Of a DNA stretch of 64,000 nucleotides, positions 23,515-35,199 are shown piece after piece (positions within the stretch are counted from its first letter, which is position 1; each line of letters begins with the position of its first letter). The notes beneath the pieces were generated by a model, which ran no database searches, was not told the DNA's origin, and saw nothing but the letters and a program-made list of their open reading frames with translations. The stretch spans positions 11,953,168 through 12,017,167 of the forward strand of contig CM067349.1 in the NCBI GenBank assembly GCA_034190875.2, in the 5' to 3' direction. A program made the position numbers and the translations under genes. Source of the stretch: Urechis unicinctus. Lineage: Eukaryota; Annelida; Polychaeta; Xenopneusta; Urechidae.

Positions 23515-24295
23515 GCGTCAAGCAAGATCACTAAATGTTTGTTTTTCATCTACGAAACTCAAACACTGTATCAAACTGATGTTGTAAATTAAACGATGTG
23601 TTGGTTTTGACACGAGATTCTAGTCCATGATATGGATCATAGATTGAACGTGTATCTAGAACAACAGTTGGCAATGCTCGGCGAGGTATAATATTTTGCG
23701 TTGCAAGAAAAGTAAGCTTTCTATTCTCCCCGCTGCCCATGTATAACGTGTTCAATAGGGAATTGGTGATCAATCCCCGCCATTGCTATAAATCGCTACA
23801 GCGATCAGGGTGCTATTTAATAGGGTATATATTTTTTTCCCTAAGATTGGCGTCTAGCGGCAGCACAAGACGGCGATGGATATGGTGATGGATATGGTAA
23901 TCATCAGGCACCTGGTACTGTCAAACGACCAGATATTATACTGCCATAATGGAATGACGTTCAATACGCCAACGCCACCATTAATGAAGACTGCGATACA
24001 ACTGCAACTATAACACAGTTAAGAGCAATATTGCGGCAGTGCCTCGCTCTTCACTTAGATCTGATGTTTTGGGTGGTTATAGGCGCTTTGATCTGACGAA
24101 ATGCCTTTGATCTGGTATGCGATAGATCAGGCTGAATAGCGTGCTTGTTGTTCATGATGACTCAGCGTGTACACCAAACCGCCCTCGTGCAAACATAGAA
24201 ACGTCATATCTCTAGTCAAGGTCAGGTGCATGACATGAGCCTAGTTGTGATAACCTTCTCCACATGGAGAGTGCGATGTGATCTTCTGTAAAAAT
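23515..24295. other. Unassigned AT-rich DNA
   Basis: No feature was recognised. A short GATGGATATGGTGATGGATATGG duplication-like tract lies at 23876-23898. Confidence 0.45.
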
Positions 24296-24299
24296 ACAA

Positions 24300-24440
24300 A
24301 CCCGTCAGGTCGCCTTCCGATATGATGGACGGCGTCCGTTATCACAAAGGCAAAGACGTCTGCTGATGATCTCTGTCCTCTCCGCTGTCATGACAGATAT
24401 CATATTCCCCGTGAGCAAGCTCCGTATCAGCAAATAAGTT
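24300..24440. repeat. Duplicated-segment fragment (block D2), fourth copy
   Basis: CCCGTCAGGTCGCCTT, GATGGACGGCGTC and ATCACAAAGGCA recall 6655-6700 and 19128-19160. It continues with CTGTCATGACAGATATCATAT, matching the AGTCGATATATCATAT region of the other copies. Confidence 0.55.
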
Positions 24441-25394
24441 TGATAACATTACACAATGGTGATTTGAGGTACTTTAAAAACCATGATTTCTGTGTCAGTA
24501 TATTAGTTTGAATTTTCTCAGAGAGGAGTGTATTTGGGTGGATATAACAACTTATTCCCAGTTCCAGCATGCGCAATTGCTTGCTGCCAGTGAAAAAGAT
24601 ACGACATCCATAATCGCATTCGCGTTTTATGCTTTGTCAATCTACTCATACACTGCAGTCAATGATAATTCGCATGAGATCGACATACAGACATACAGTA
24701 AACGCTAACTACCTGCAGTGTTTCTAACGAGCTGCCAAAAAAGTATTTTAAATGTATGAGTTCGACTAGAAAAGCTGTCCCAATTATTTTCGGTTATCTG
24801 ATTTAAATTTCACGATAAATTCCTGTAAACTGCAATTCATGCTTAGATGCGAAAACCACAGTACAGGACCAAAGGCAACCTTATTTGACAAGTTGTTCGA
24901 ATATAAATAGAGCATGGCTGCTTTCATTCAATGTGCGAGGATTGACGGCCTTGATAGGGCGATACACAAGCATCATTAGCGTTATCCTCTGCCATCATTG
25001 ACGCTCTAAGCCCTTCTAAGTCGAATCAATCATCTCATTCATGTTCGATCGGATTTGTCAGAGTGGATGAACAGCGCTAAGCAAAGTTACCTCGAGGTTT
25101 ACTACAGCGTGTTATATATTAGTTTGTAAGCTGATGAATAGGGTTGGTGCTCTATCATCGTTCTAGTGATAGTCAGATATATCCCCAGTGAATCGAATTC
25201 TCCGCGCACAGACTAACGTAAGGCGCCCTCTCCGTTTATTGATATCACCAACAACACGCATGCCAGAAAAACAATGGCAAAATAAATGGTGTCGCGTCGC
25301 TGTTGACTTTTTGGAAATAACCCACGGTACTGCGGTGCAGCTGGGCCACTATTCTCTGATGTCTATCAACGTGCGCGTGATTAACGCAGATACG

Positions 25395-25545
25395 TTATCA
25401 TCACCATCAGTGTTACTAACCGAACCCATTAACATCAGCTTAACTAACTGACGCCATCACCATCAGTGTTGCTAACAGTACAATTGAACCTCAATATCAC
25501 GGCCTCATTTAACCTTGAATATCGACGCTTAAGCACGTGAGTATG
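25395..25545. repeat. Short second array of the 28-bp TACTAAC minisatellite
   Basis: Three units (CATCAGTGTTACTAACCGA, CATCAGCTTAACTAACTGA, CATCAGTGTTGCTAACAG) match the array at 4985-5332. The shared flank GGCCTCA....AACCTTGAATATCG matches 5353-5380. The array lies in the position expected from the colinearity of 3.1-5.4 kb with 18.9-25.5 kb. Confidence 0.75.
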
Positions 25546-28500
25546 AGGAGTTATGATTTATAATACATCATCACACGGAATAATAACGCATAATATGAAA
25601 TATATCAGACTAAGCCGTAACTTGATCCATAAGTGACATATTTTGATGGTTGTGAATAGAACTAGATATAATTGTACATAAACAGATCAATCAGAGATAC
25701 CAGTATTACACATACTGCCAATACATTCCGAGGGCACAATGAAGCTGTTTGTGAATCAATTATTTGGCTTGTGGCACGAAGTGAACGCGGCTTAACATAT
25801 TACATTTAGTGATTGTAACAACTTTAACTCTTGGAACAAACCAATCTTTCGACAAATATTCGGCAATGATCTCACACAGGCTTACGATATACATGAATAA
25901 TAAGATGATACTGGCAACGATTACTCAATGCTGAATATTTTATATTGTTTGACTTGTGCAGGCTTATCACATGATTTGAACATTAATTGAAGAAAATCCT
26001 GCGTTGAAAAGCGCCAGCCTGAGACAGGAAACACCTCAACTATTGATACATCGATTCCCCCTAACCATAATTTAGTACCACTATTTCAATACAGCAGTTT
26101 TTTTATGAAATGAATCTCTAGATATAGCCGTTAATTGCCGAATTTGAACACGAACGTTATCTGGTTAGATCTCGTCAGTCGCAGCATCCGCCTCAGCCGC
26201 AGCTGATTGTGACGTAGCTCATTAGTGATGCTGAGACCATCAGTGACATAAAGTGCTTCTATTTAATGTCTGTACAGTTAGTGGCAGGCCACTGTGAATG
26301 TAATAGCGGACGTCAGTGACATCTGGTGTCTTTCACTAACAGCGAGGAACGAAGGGTTAAAACGGTCGCCCAGAACACTTCCCTGAACACACGGGAGTTA
26401 TAGCCCACTTTACGCCAATATAAAATGTATCTTGGTTATGCGACCATTGTAATGGTTTCTCATCATGCGTTTAAATATCACGTCCGTGGTTAAGAATTTT
26501 TCACGCGAAATTATACAATTAATTATCTCAGATAAAAGTGCAGAACATTGAATTTAAGAGCTAGATTGTATAACGTCCTACACTCTCACTAGCATACTGT
26601 TGCATTTCCCCACTTATACGAGGAGTACAACTAAATGAAAGTATGATGGTCGTTTCAATGTCGTGCAATGAAGTGTTTATCATAATTGAGATGACAGTGA
26701 CTTCGTGCATTGAACAATGTCCTGATGCTTCAGATCCATTGTTGGAGCATTAGTCAGTTACTCACATCGCTACAGTCAATATAGTAATTGTTGCAATTGT
26801 GAGCTGAGCTAGAAATTGGATTCGGCAATACACGTACAGAGAGTGCGCCAGCTGCCCTTATCCAAACTTTGTCAAACTTGCAGTATTGAGTGCTGAAGAC
26901 ATTTGTATCGATCAGGCTTCCATGCAACGGGGCATATATTTTGATGAATGACCTGTTGCACAGCTACTTAAAATTTGAAAAGGTTAACAATGGACGTGTT
27001 TCCAGCTGACACTAACACATTAGTATGATGACAGAATTATTCTATATTGATAGGAATGTAATCGTTTGTGATATAGTTTCTTGATGCAAACGTGATAAAC
27101 AAATAAACATACTGCCAACATTACGGCATGCTACGCCCTAGTATCAAAATAGCCTCTCCATTTGCCGACTAACTTGTTAAGCAGCTGCAGTCATAACTCG
27201 CTTAGATATTCTCTAAATATACCAGAACTATTGCCCTCAGGTAAATCCTTCTATTAATTGCCTTACATCAGCGTTTTTATTGTCACAGAAGAGACAAACG
27301 ATGAATTGCCAACTAACATAGGATCGAATCGATTGACTGGAATGTAATGTTTGCAGCTCCATGCCTCATGTGCCCATTGTGTTTTATTCCAAATATCATG
27401 TGAAGTCATAGATAAAGGTTCGTAAGTGTAACATGCATAGAAAATCACAAAGATGATACGGTATGACTCGATCGGGTTACTCAATTATGTGTCGGTACGT
27501 AGATACATCTGGAAGGGTCAGACTGCGAGAACTGTAGATGCTTCAATGTTCGTTGGCTTGATGTATATATAAGAACGCCGCGAGTGTGAGAAATGGAAGT
27601 TAGTGACTTCTGTTGAATAAATATTCGACCAATCAGTTGACTATTAGTTAGAGAGTTCGTATTTAAGACGATTTTGAATAGTTGACATTTATGTAAATAA
27701 CATCTACATGTCTTGTAATATATTGTTATTGTTCGTAAAGTAAAGGAGGCGATAACGTTACATACAGAACATAAATCCTACATCAATTATTACTGCAAAC
27801 CTTCTACATACTTTACTATATGGAGAGTTGCCCTTTGCCAGTTACATCATGTAACGCATGCACGTTGTATCTAGGGTGGATCCTTAATGATGCTATAATG
27901 TTTACATTTGACAAACACGTGCGCTAAGCGGTTGTCTTTTAACCAAATGTACATAAATCTCGCCTTGTACATAACGACGCTTTTGATATAGACAGTGACT
28001 TTTGTAAGCAGAAGGTCCTCGTTAAGTGAATCGTAATTGATTGCTAAAAGCAGCTTTACATATGTCAAGCTTTGACCTAATGTAGTAATTTGCTGATCTT
28101 GCATCAATTATTAGTATTGTGAGATAAAAATATAGCAAGCCTGATACCATATATATAAACGCTGCTTACGTAACGACCTCAACTTATATGGGAAGTCGTC
28201 GAAAACAAGCACACTCTTAATGAAAAGAGGCTCAGTTAGAAGCTTTTTTGCATTCTGTTTTACAGTCGAGAATATTGTATGGTAAGTAGTTAACAATAAA
28301 TCATATAATATTTGATGATGAACTGTTGTAAAATGAATACCTTAAAGTGATTAAAGTGAGATGATGGATATTGCAATATGTTCAGGTGCTTCCACCCGCT
28401 AAAGCACGTATTGCGATCCGGCTTTAATATAATAACGGTTGTGGCTTTTCCACATTTTCGGATATTAAATGGACAAGGGTGAACTTATCTGCGTGGGGCC

Positions 28501-29885
28501 TAATAAGCCACTTGCGGGTCTAATCCTGAACACTTCGTTCTACAATTGATACTGAACACCAAAGAAAACCTGACTCTATTTACAAGTTGCTGCAGCTATT
28601 CGGTTCTAGCGCGGATATCTTGATTGCCAAAACAATCTCAGCTCCTTCTAGTTGTCGGCAGCTGACAACTAAGCTGTCCATTACTTTGTTGCAAAGAGCA
28701 ATTGATTAAATTGATCAATGGTCTTACTTTCACACCATCTGCGCTGGGTGCCACAGCTGCACTCATCTAATCCCTCTTTTGACCGGTACGTCTGAATACG
28801 AGACCGGCTTAAACAGCAAGTTGTTATGATCGAGGCTAAGTTTGCAACTAAAATTCACCCTCTTATACTTCTGTTTTTTTGTATATGATATACGAACTAA
28901 ATATCTCTCAGCACGATCCTATTAAGACTTTTGTAAGGATCTAGTGACCTCTGGCCCGTTTGATTGAACACAAAAGCGACCTCATTCTTTCCAAAAGAAA
29001 AAGCGCTTGTATGAGTTATACGACGGGCGAGGTTAACGTGAATATAATGCAACATATTGAACCAATATATTACCCTTCATGTTTATATCTTATGTCACTA
29101 GCATCTAACAGAAGCAAGCTGATCCTTTCAGGTCAATATCCTCTTGCACAACTCACATCATCCGTTTACACGTACAACACATGGCTCATGGCATTAATTC
29201 AATCATTTAAGACTACACTTCTGTTACCGTCAATTGTATGCTGCACTACAACACATTCGCACGACCGTTGCAAGACACCTGCAATAACTGTATGCGATTG
29301 AGTGGATACAGACAATGGTTTTCGGAGGTTCCGAGCAGGATAGGGACGTATGGTATTACATTTAGTAAGTAATTATTCACACCTTTATTCGGAGGGATAA
29401 AGTTGCCATAACGGTAATGTAGCTATATTGCAAAACATTCTCTAGCAAATATATATTATGATTACGAAGTAATTGATATTGCGATCGCAATACGAAATTT
29501 TCGATTGTATGTCCAAGTATATATGACAATTGTGTGGGATTATAGTAAGCCAGTTATGGCATTTAATTACTATGGCTTTGACATTGATTGCCAATTACTA
29601 AATAACTTAAGCATTATATATAGCGTGTAAAAATGTGATCACCCTTCAATCATAAATTCCGAATTTAGGCATATTTCATTCTGACGGTCGCTTTGACTTC
29701 GCTGCTGACATCAATAACGTGAGTTATAAATATAAGAAAAATGCGTACCAACTGTGCAAAATTAATTATTGTATTTTTGCCAAGAAATATTTAATATAAT
29801 TTACAATTGTCATTTGCGAACTGTGATTTCGACATGAATACAAGCTATGTTATTTGCTTGATAAAGTGTAAAAATGAATGGTTGA
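25546..29885. other. Unassigned AT-rich DNA with short repeat echoes
   Basis: No gene was recognised over 4.3 kb. CAGCCGCAGCTGATTGT at 26194-26210 recurs at 35742-35758, and ACTGGCAACGATT at 25910 recurs at 35950. The two echoes lie in opposite order, so the block was rearranged. The open frame at 28960-29301 (113 codons) has no motif I recognise. Confidence 0.45.
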
Positions 29886-29889
29886 AGGT

Positions 29890-30195
29890 GACAGGAGAAA
29901 GTTTCACTCATGATTACGTCTGAAAATAAAATCTCACAACATGTGTTCGCATCACCATGATGTAGCGGCAGAAACAGAGTAGTACACAAAAGTCTTCTGT
30001 TTGATGAACTGTCTGCCACTCAGTGTACAAGATGTGATGGCGTCGTCGAATTCCTTGCTAATTTAGATTTTCTATTATACGAATAAACGCGCACCTCTGC
30101 ACTTTGGTCTGGGTATCGTAGCGGACGTTCAATATCACAAATATGCATCCAGCAAAACTATCAATCATCTTGTGCTCGTTAGTTTTCAACAATAT
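29890..30195. repeat. Dispersed repeat K, copy 1
   Basis: This aligns with 45963-46245. CACTCATGATT occurs at 29905 and 45978, TTCTGTT.(G/A)ATGAACT and CAAGATGTG..(A/G) follow, and TTCAATATCAC.AAT(A/..)GCATC occurs at 30129 and 46189. Some 70% of bases agree by eye. Confidence 0.7.
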
Positions 30196-30740
30196 GAACA
30201 AAATAAACCAGATTTGTATGTGTCATCGATCAAATAATGCGCACAGACGCTACAGACATTAATTTATATACAGCACTTCAACCATATTGTGGTCATAGCT
30301 AGCCATAGCTGCTTCCAAAATTTTAATACCAATTAAGGAACTAATTATATCAGCGCCACGTGGATGCAAGAAACAAACACATAGGGTCTATTCAACATTA
30401 AATGTACAACAATTGTTCAGTGGCCGCAAATGTATCGTATCCTCATAACCAGACATGGGACTATTGATCTAATAGTACTGCAACAAAAATGGCCATCCAC
30501 CCTCTGAATCTGATCATTTAAGGCCAAAATTAGACCTAGTCTATCACGAGGGGTAATCGTTGTTGTTTTGTAGTTGCCAGTGTGAGGGGCGTGAGCTTGT
30601 TCAAGTTTTTTTTTGATAAAGACAATTTAAAGAAACAATGGACTGGCAACGAGACAAATGACCGAGCCCTGGCAAGTTCTCGTTTGTGTGCTTGGTTCAT
30701 TTAACCAAAAGATATTTTGAGCTGACACCGATGTTGTAAG
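30196..30740. other. Unassigned AT-rich DNA
   Basis: No feature was recognised apart from a T-run near 30606. This leads into the coding-like stretch at 30779. Confidence 0.4.
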
Positions 30741-30778
30741 CTAGTTGTGAAGCCAGATGCTGTGCCTACTCTTTTTTT

Positions 30779-30982
30779 GCGACGGCCTCGGCTGTCAGGC
30801 AAGCTAGAAAGGATGGTGAGTCGAGGGATCCCCTCCAACCTCAACCTAAGAAAATCAGACCTGACTATATCAAAAAAGGGTTTGTCCTCACTTTAACTCT
30901 CAACAAAGATACATTGTTGAACGTAACTGGTCATAATTCCTTTTCCAGCTTCGTCAAGCAGAATGCAAACATCATAATGTAA
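30779..30982 (+). pseudogene. Coding-like fragment, possibly BED-finger/hAT derived
   Basis: A 67-codon open frame ends at the TAA at 30980-30982. About two thirds of its codons begin with a purine, as in real coding DNA, and the base composition is richer than the surroundings. The peptide contains PKKIRPDYIKKGF. This recalls the lead-in of BED-type zinc fingers in hAT/ZBED transposase relatives, which often read DYIKxGF, but the expected zinc-binding cysteines and histidines do not follow. I see no start codon or exon boundary that I trust. It could be a decayed transposase fragment or chance. Confidence 0.25.
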
Positions 30983-30984
30983 TA

Positions 30985-31585
30985 TGTCATAAAGAGACAA
31001 CTAGACATATGTCAGATGTCCAGGGCTAACAAAAGGCATACCACAGGATTAACAAGTTGGCTATGTGTGATTATTTAAGCTAAGAGTCAGTTTGTCACAA
31101 TTTTGCTAAATTTCTCTGTAAGGACACCTACATCCGTTTACCTTATCTGGGAGCACGTTAACGAGCCTTGTTCAGCGTTTTGTGTATGAGCGTTGATTAT
31201 CAGCGATTGTAATCTACGGTAGCATAACTCGTTAGTCAGTATCAAATGACTAATACCAACGTCAATAGTTGACGGGTATCGACGAATCACATATGTGTAT
31301 GCGCATTCGGGGCATGCATGTTGATTTCTGCACCAGCAGACATAGTTGGCAATCTTTTATCGCAATCAAAGATGCATATCATCAAAATAATGCATTGACC
31401 CATTCGCTACTTTGCTTAGTAATGATAACCACATGCTCGAATCCATTCGGTGTCCCAAGCTTTGTTTATGACCTTTATAAAGCTCGATTTCGTTTATGGA
31501 TAGTTACGCATTATTACCTTGCAAGAGCAACAGCAGTAATGTGGTGATCATGAATTAGTGAAATATGACGAGCACTGACGAGGGA
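30985..31585. other. Unassigned AT-rich DNA
   Basis: No gene was recognised. An open frame at 31269-31547 has no recognisable domain and adjoins repeat L. Confidence 0.4.
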
Positions 31586-31589
31586 TATG

Positions 31590-32115
31590 ACAATATCCGG
31601 AAGGACTGCGAATGGCGTAGTTCTCGTACATCAATCTTGCATCAGATGGTATCGGCTAATGTTGAAGTGGATTTAGTAATGTATTATGATATATCGACAT
31701 GTTCAAAATGCATAATAACTTTATTATTATCGTATATGACTTGGAAACCGATTACCAGCTATAGCAATGTCATTTATGACAGTAATATGTTTCAGCTTGT
31801 ACTGTCCTTCGATATTCGCCATCAGCTTCAAACATTTGCTGGACTGCACCAAAATTGCTCAGCCAATTTTGCCAATTGATAATACACCAAGATGTATTTT
31901 ATGAACTCAATGTGTAGCTTAACAATTACAAAATGACAGCCATGAAGACCTGAAGCACGGAATTAATGTCGCTTCTGGTAATTGCATTCATTATTTATGG
32001 CGCACATGACAGTACAAATCAAACTGCATGGCGCCTCGGGCTATTATTTAGCTTTCATCGCAAGTACTTTACTCCCTGCAAGTCAGCTTTTGTCCTCAAG
32101 TAGCCATTATTTGCA
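31590..32115. repeat. Dispersed repeat L, copy 1
   Basis: This aligns with 46990-47510. Anchors are GATGG(T/C)ATCGG.TAATGT, ATATATCGAC(A/C)TGTTCA, TTTCAGCTTGTACTG, TTTTGCCAATT, and TGCATGGCGCCTCGGGCTA at 32025, followed by ATTTAGCTTTC and CTGCAAGTCAGCT. The first 180 bp align almost without gaps. The 104-codon frame at 31565-31879 has in-frame stops in the other copy. Confidence 0.75.
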
Positions 32116-33475
32116 CGGCTATGTGTATTAGTACCAAACCAAGTGGTGCCCGGCATCAACAGATATCACAAGTATTTATACTGATCATATTTTCTGATGA
32201 AAAAAACACTACAATGGAAAAAATTAATTGGGGCAATGTTAGTTCCGGTAGGGTTTAAATATGAATAATACATTGATCAGCGAATAGTGCAAAACGTTTT
32301 CTGTAGCCTGTAACTAATGGTTACATGCTGCAGCCGTTGAACGTAGCTCTGGTTGATGAGTGATGACATTGTATAACACTCACCTAATGCGTTTCTGTGT
32401 TTTGTAGCTTTCCTGAACTCGATATGTTGTCATACATAAAGTAAGCACGCATATTTATAGATCGTGGTTCAATTATTATTCCCAAAATGTGATTGTAACC
32501 AGGACGTAACTAGGTACATATTATAGCGGCATGAATTTAATGATTTCCTTTTTTTGTATAAGATAGATGTCACAGATATCTGACCATATAAGGTTTATAA
32601 TAACATGATGGTCGACCATAACCCAAAATTATCCATTATGCAATGTATATTGTATTCTCTTTTGCGTCTGACTCTACAAATTGCCATAATGTTACTCAAT
32701 TTATCGTCATGTCATCATGCCCTATATAATGGCGATGTTGTATTAAGTGAAGACGACAGGACAGAACTCCAAGCAATGCAACCAGCATAAGTAAATATCT
32801 GCATAGTAATAGCACATTTACAGTCGTGTATAACATTCCATCTTGTGGTGTATAGATGTATTAATATTTCTGTTACCAGTTCCTTCAGCAGTCGTGGCTA
32901 GAATTTGTCTTGGCCATGTGCTATGCTCGGGTATAAAGCAGCTATTAATGTTATAGCTTTGTCCTGGGTAAATGCCAGACATGGTGTGGCACCTAATATT
33001 ACTTACGGTGGTCAATGTTGGGCGTTTAAACAATCGTTGAAGATTTCGCTCTGTCATACGGTGCGCTTTCAGAACTCACGTACAGAGCATTGTTTTTAAT
33101 AAAGATCCACTGTTATGCGTTTATTATGAATACTGGATGCCCCTAGCCATAATATGTGGTAAGACAAGAGGTGCGACGAGTTGTTACACCTATAATAGCG
33201 ATGTCCGCCTACACGGGAAATTCTTATACAAAAATTGAGGTGTTTCTTACAGAGAATATGTAAACTGCTTTCGGTTATTCCAGGACAGGATGACGATAAA
33301 AGGTGTACATACAGGCATCAGTAGCATCTTCAGCTGTCATCTCGAAGCCCTGATTGATCATTCATTTAGGTGTAATCGGTTGTGTCCGGAATTGATGAAC
33401 TGCCCTCGGCACCGCTGCATAGATGCATAAGTAATATTCGAGTTGTGGCGGGCATTTATCTACTTGGCGGACTGA
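32116..33475. other. Unassigned AT-rich DNA
   Basis: No gene was recognised. GTGGTGCCCGGCATCA near 32143 has a relative, TGGTGCCAGGCATCA, near 36158. Confidence 0.45.
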
Positions 33476-33477
33476 TG

Positions 33478-33600
33478 AAAGGCGGACGCTGATGTGCGCC
33501 GCAGTCGCTGATGTTACCACAGATATGCGTGTCAAACAGCCAATGACAACCTCAATATGTAGTGTCATATGGCTTAACATATTCGGTTATTGGAAATTGC
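33478..33600. repeat. Dispersed repeat M, copy 1
   Basis: This aligns with 45850-45960: GCGCCGCA.TCGCTGATGTTA spans both, CGCTGATGTTACCACA occurs at 33506 and 45880, and GTAGTGTCA(T/G)ATGGC.TAA closes the match. The last few bases (GTCAGATGGCTTGAC-like) also match positions 20-35, so repeat M probably leads directly into repeat A. Confidence 0.7.
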
Positions 33601-34800
33601 CCTCGTTACCGCAGTTTGCATGGTAATTCAAGATACTGTGCATGACTACTTGGTCAATTTAATTAAATGCTAAAAGGACTAACATATATTAGTATTTCGC
33701 AGGCGTTTCTTGGGGGTCATCTAGTAACCTTGAGAACTGAAAATAATAGTGTTTGCGTGCACACGTCTTGCTTATTTTTTAAGTTAGCATAGAATGTCTT
33801 TTAATGCACCACCCGTCATGTTGCCGTCTATTAAGTTGACAAGACGTGTTTAAGGTAAGAACCAGAGCACATCGCGCACAACACGCACGAAACGGTGGTG
33901 ATGCATTGCAGGTTGAGGATTTGAATATGCGCTAGAGGAGGAGAGATATGTCCTGGTTGATGGCAGGTGATGTACTTCCTCCACAAACATGCGCAACATC
34001 CAATGATAGCTTTGACCTTAATGGGGAAGCCGATTGGGATGCGCGTCAGGTTGACAACTTTAATAGTGCATTGCGTGGTTGATTAAATGGCAGCACAATA
34101 TTAGTTACGGTTAAAATGTTTATAAACAAAACATCACACCAAATGTTAGAATGACATTAGAAGACGCGGAATGAAACTCCAAGCATTTGAGCACCTACAG
34201 GTCTCACTGCTGCGAGGAAACACTGGTCCCTTGCAAACATAGTACTAAATGGAAAATTACACCACTATCTTTGTTAATGATCCGGACGCACCTAAATCGG
34301 TTGAGCATGTGCTGAAAGTATCGTAACCTGACGATTGCAGTTGTAAATTTAGTCGAATAGAGAATGTCTTTATAATTGACGTTCGAAGGAAGATTTCAAG
34401 GTGCTTACTCATCGGCGGCAGGAAGTATCAATTACTCGAACCGTTAATTTTTGTGCGTTGTATACGTTTAAGTATCACGCAACCCTCACAGCTTCCTAAC
34501 GAATCCCGGCTTCATTTAGTTGGCCTCAGCTGGCGGTTAAGCGGTCCATTAGCTGTTTTGCTAAGAGCTGTAGCTGTGTTCGATTTCGATTAGCATCCTC
34601 AACCTGCGACAGCATCCACGCGGAATGCTGCAGCTGCTCTCATTTTATTTCACTCGGATCGTCTTAAAGCATACATGCTGACATCCACAGTTAGGCTATT
34701 AATTATATATTTCCATATATGTGAACAGTAGAAAAGTTAAAGCCACCGTATTTCACTATAGCATATTCCTTATGGCAGTATACAGCATTTAATATAGGTC
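33585..34800. repeat. Dispersed repeat A, copy 2
   Basis: Partner of 1-1350. The core at 34483-34673 is strongly conserved, including the 50-bp identical run at 34551-34600. The remainder is considerably more diverged and has lost the long open frame of copy 1. Confidence 0.75.
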
Positions 34801-34908
34801 AATCTAAAGCGTTTGTCAACTTATTCGTTTTTACTTTGTGTAGCATTGACTCTAAATGCAAATAATGTGGCGTATTTGCGAGTGAAGAGCTATGAAATAG
34901 TGGCGGCG

Positions 34909-35198
34909 CTACGTAAAGTTAGTATGGAGTTTCGTCATGTCATGTGGCGCTACGTGACGTCAGTGTGGTGCTTTCGGCATATTATGCGGGGCTACTTGAC
35001 GTCAGTGTGGTGCTTTTGGCATATTATGCGGCGCAAAGTTAAGTCTGTGTGGTGCTTTCGGCATATCATGCGGGACTACGTGACGTCAGTGTGGTGCTTT
35101 CGACATATTATGTGACGCTACGTGAAGTCAGTGTGGTTCTTTTGGCATATCACATGGTGGCCCAAATGGACGTTAGTGTCGTGTTTTCGGCATGTCTC
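34909..35198. repeat. Minisatellite, 42-bp unit with TGACGTCA
   Basis: Units start at 34950, 34992, 35034, 35076 and 35118. The first four are exactly 42 bp and the fifth is 43 bp. Degenerate units flank them at 34909-34949 and 35161-35198. The consensus is CTACGTGACGTCAGTGTGG followed by TGCTTTCGGCATATTATGCGG. Three units keep the palindrome TGACGTCA, the consensus CREB/ATF site. Because 42 is a multiple of three, the array stays open as a 14-residue peptide repeat rich in WCFRHIM, which I consider an artefact. Confidence 0.9.
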
Positions 35199-35199
35199 A

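Noticed and set aside
34909-35198. CRISPR array
   Set aside because: Contiguous 42-bp tandem units without spacers.
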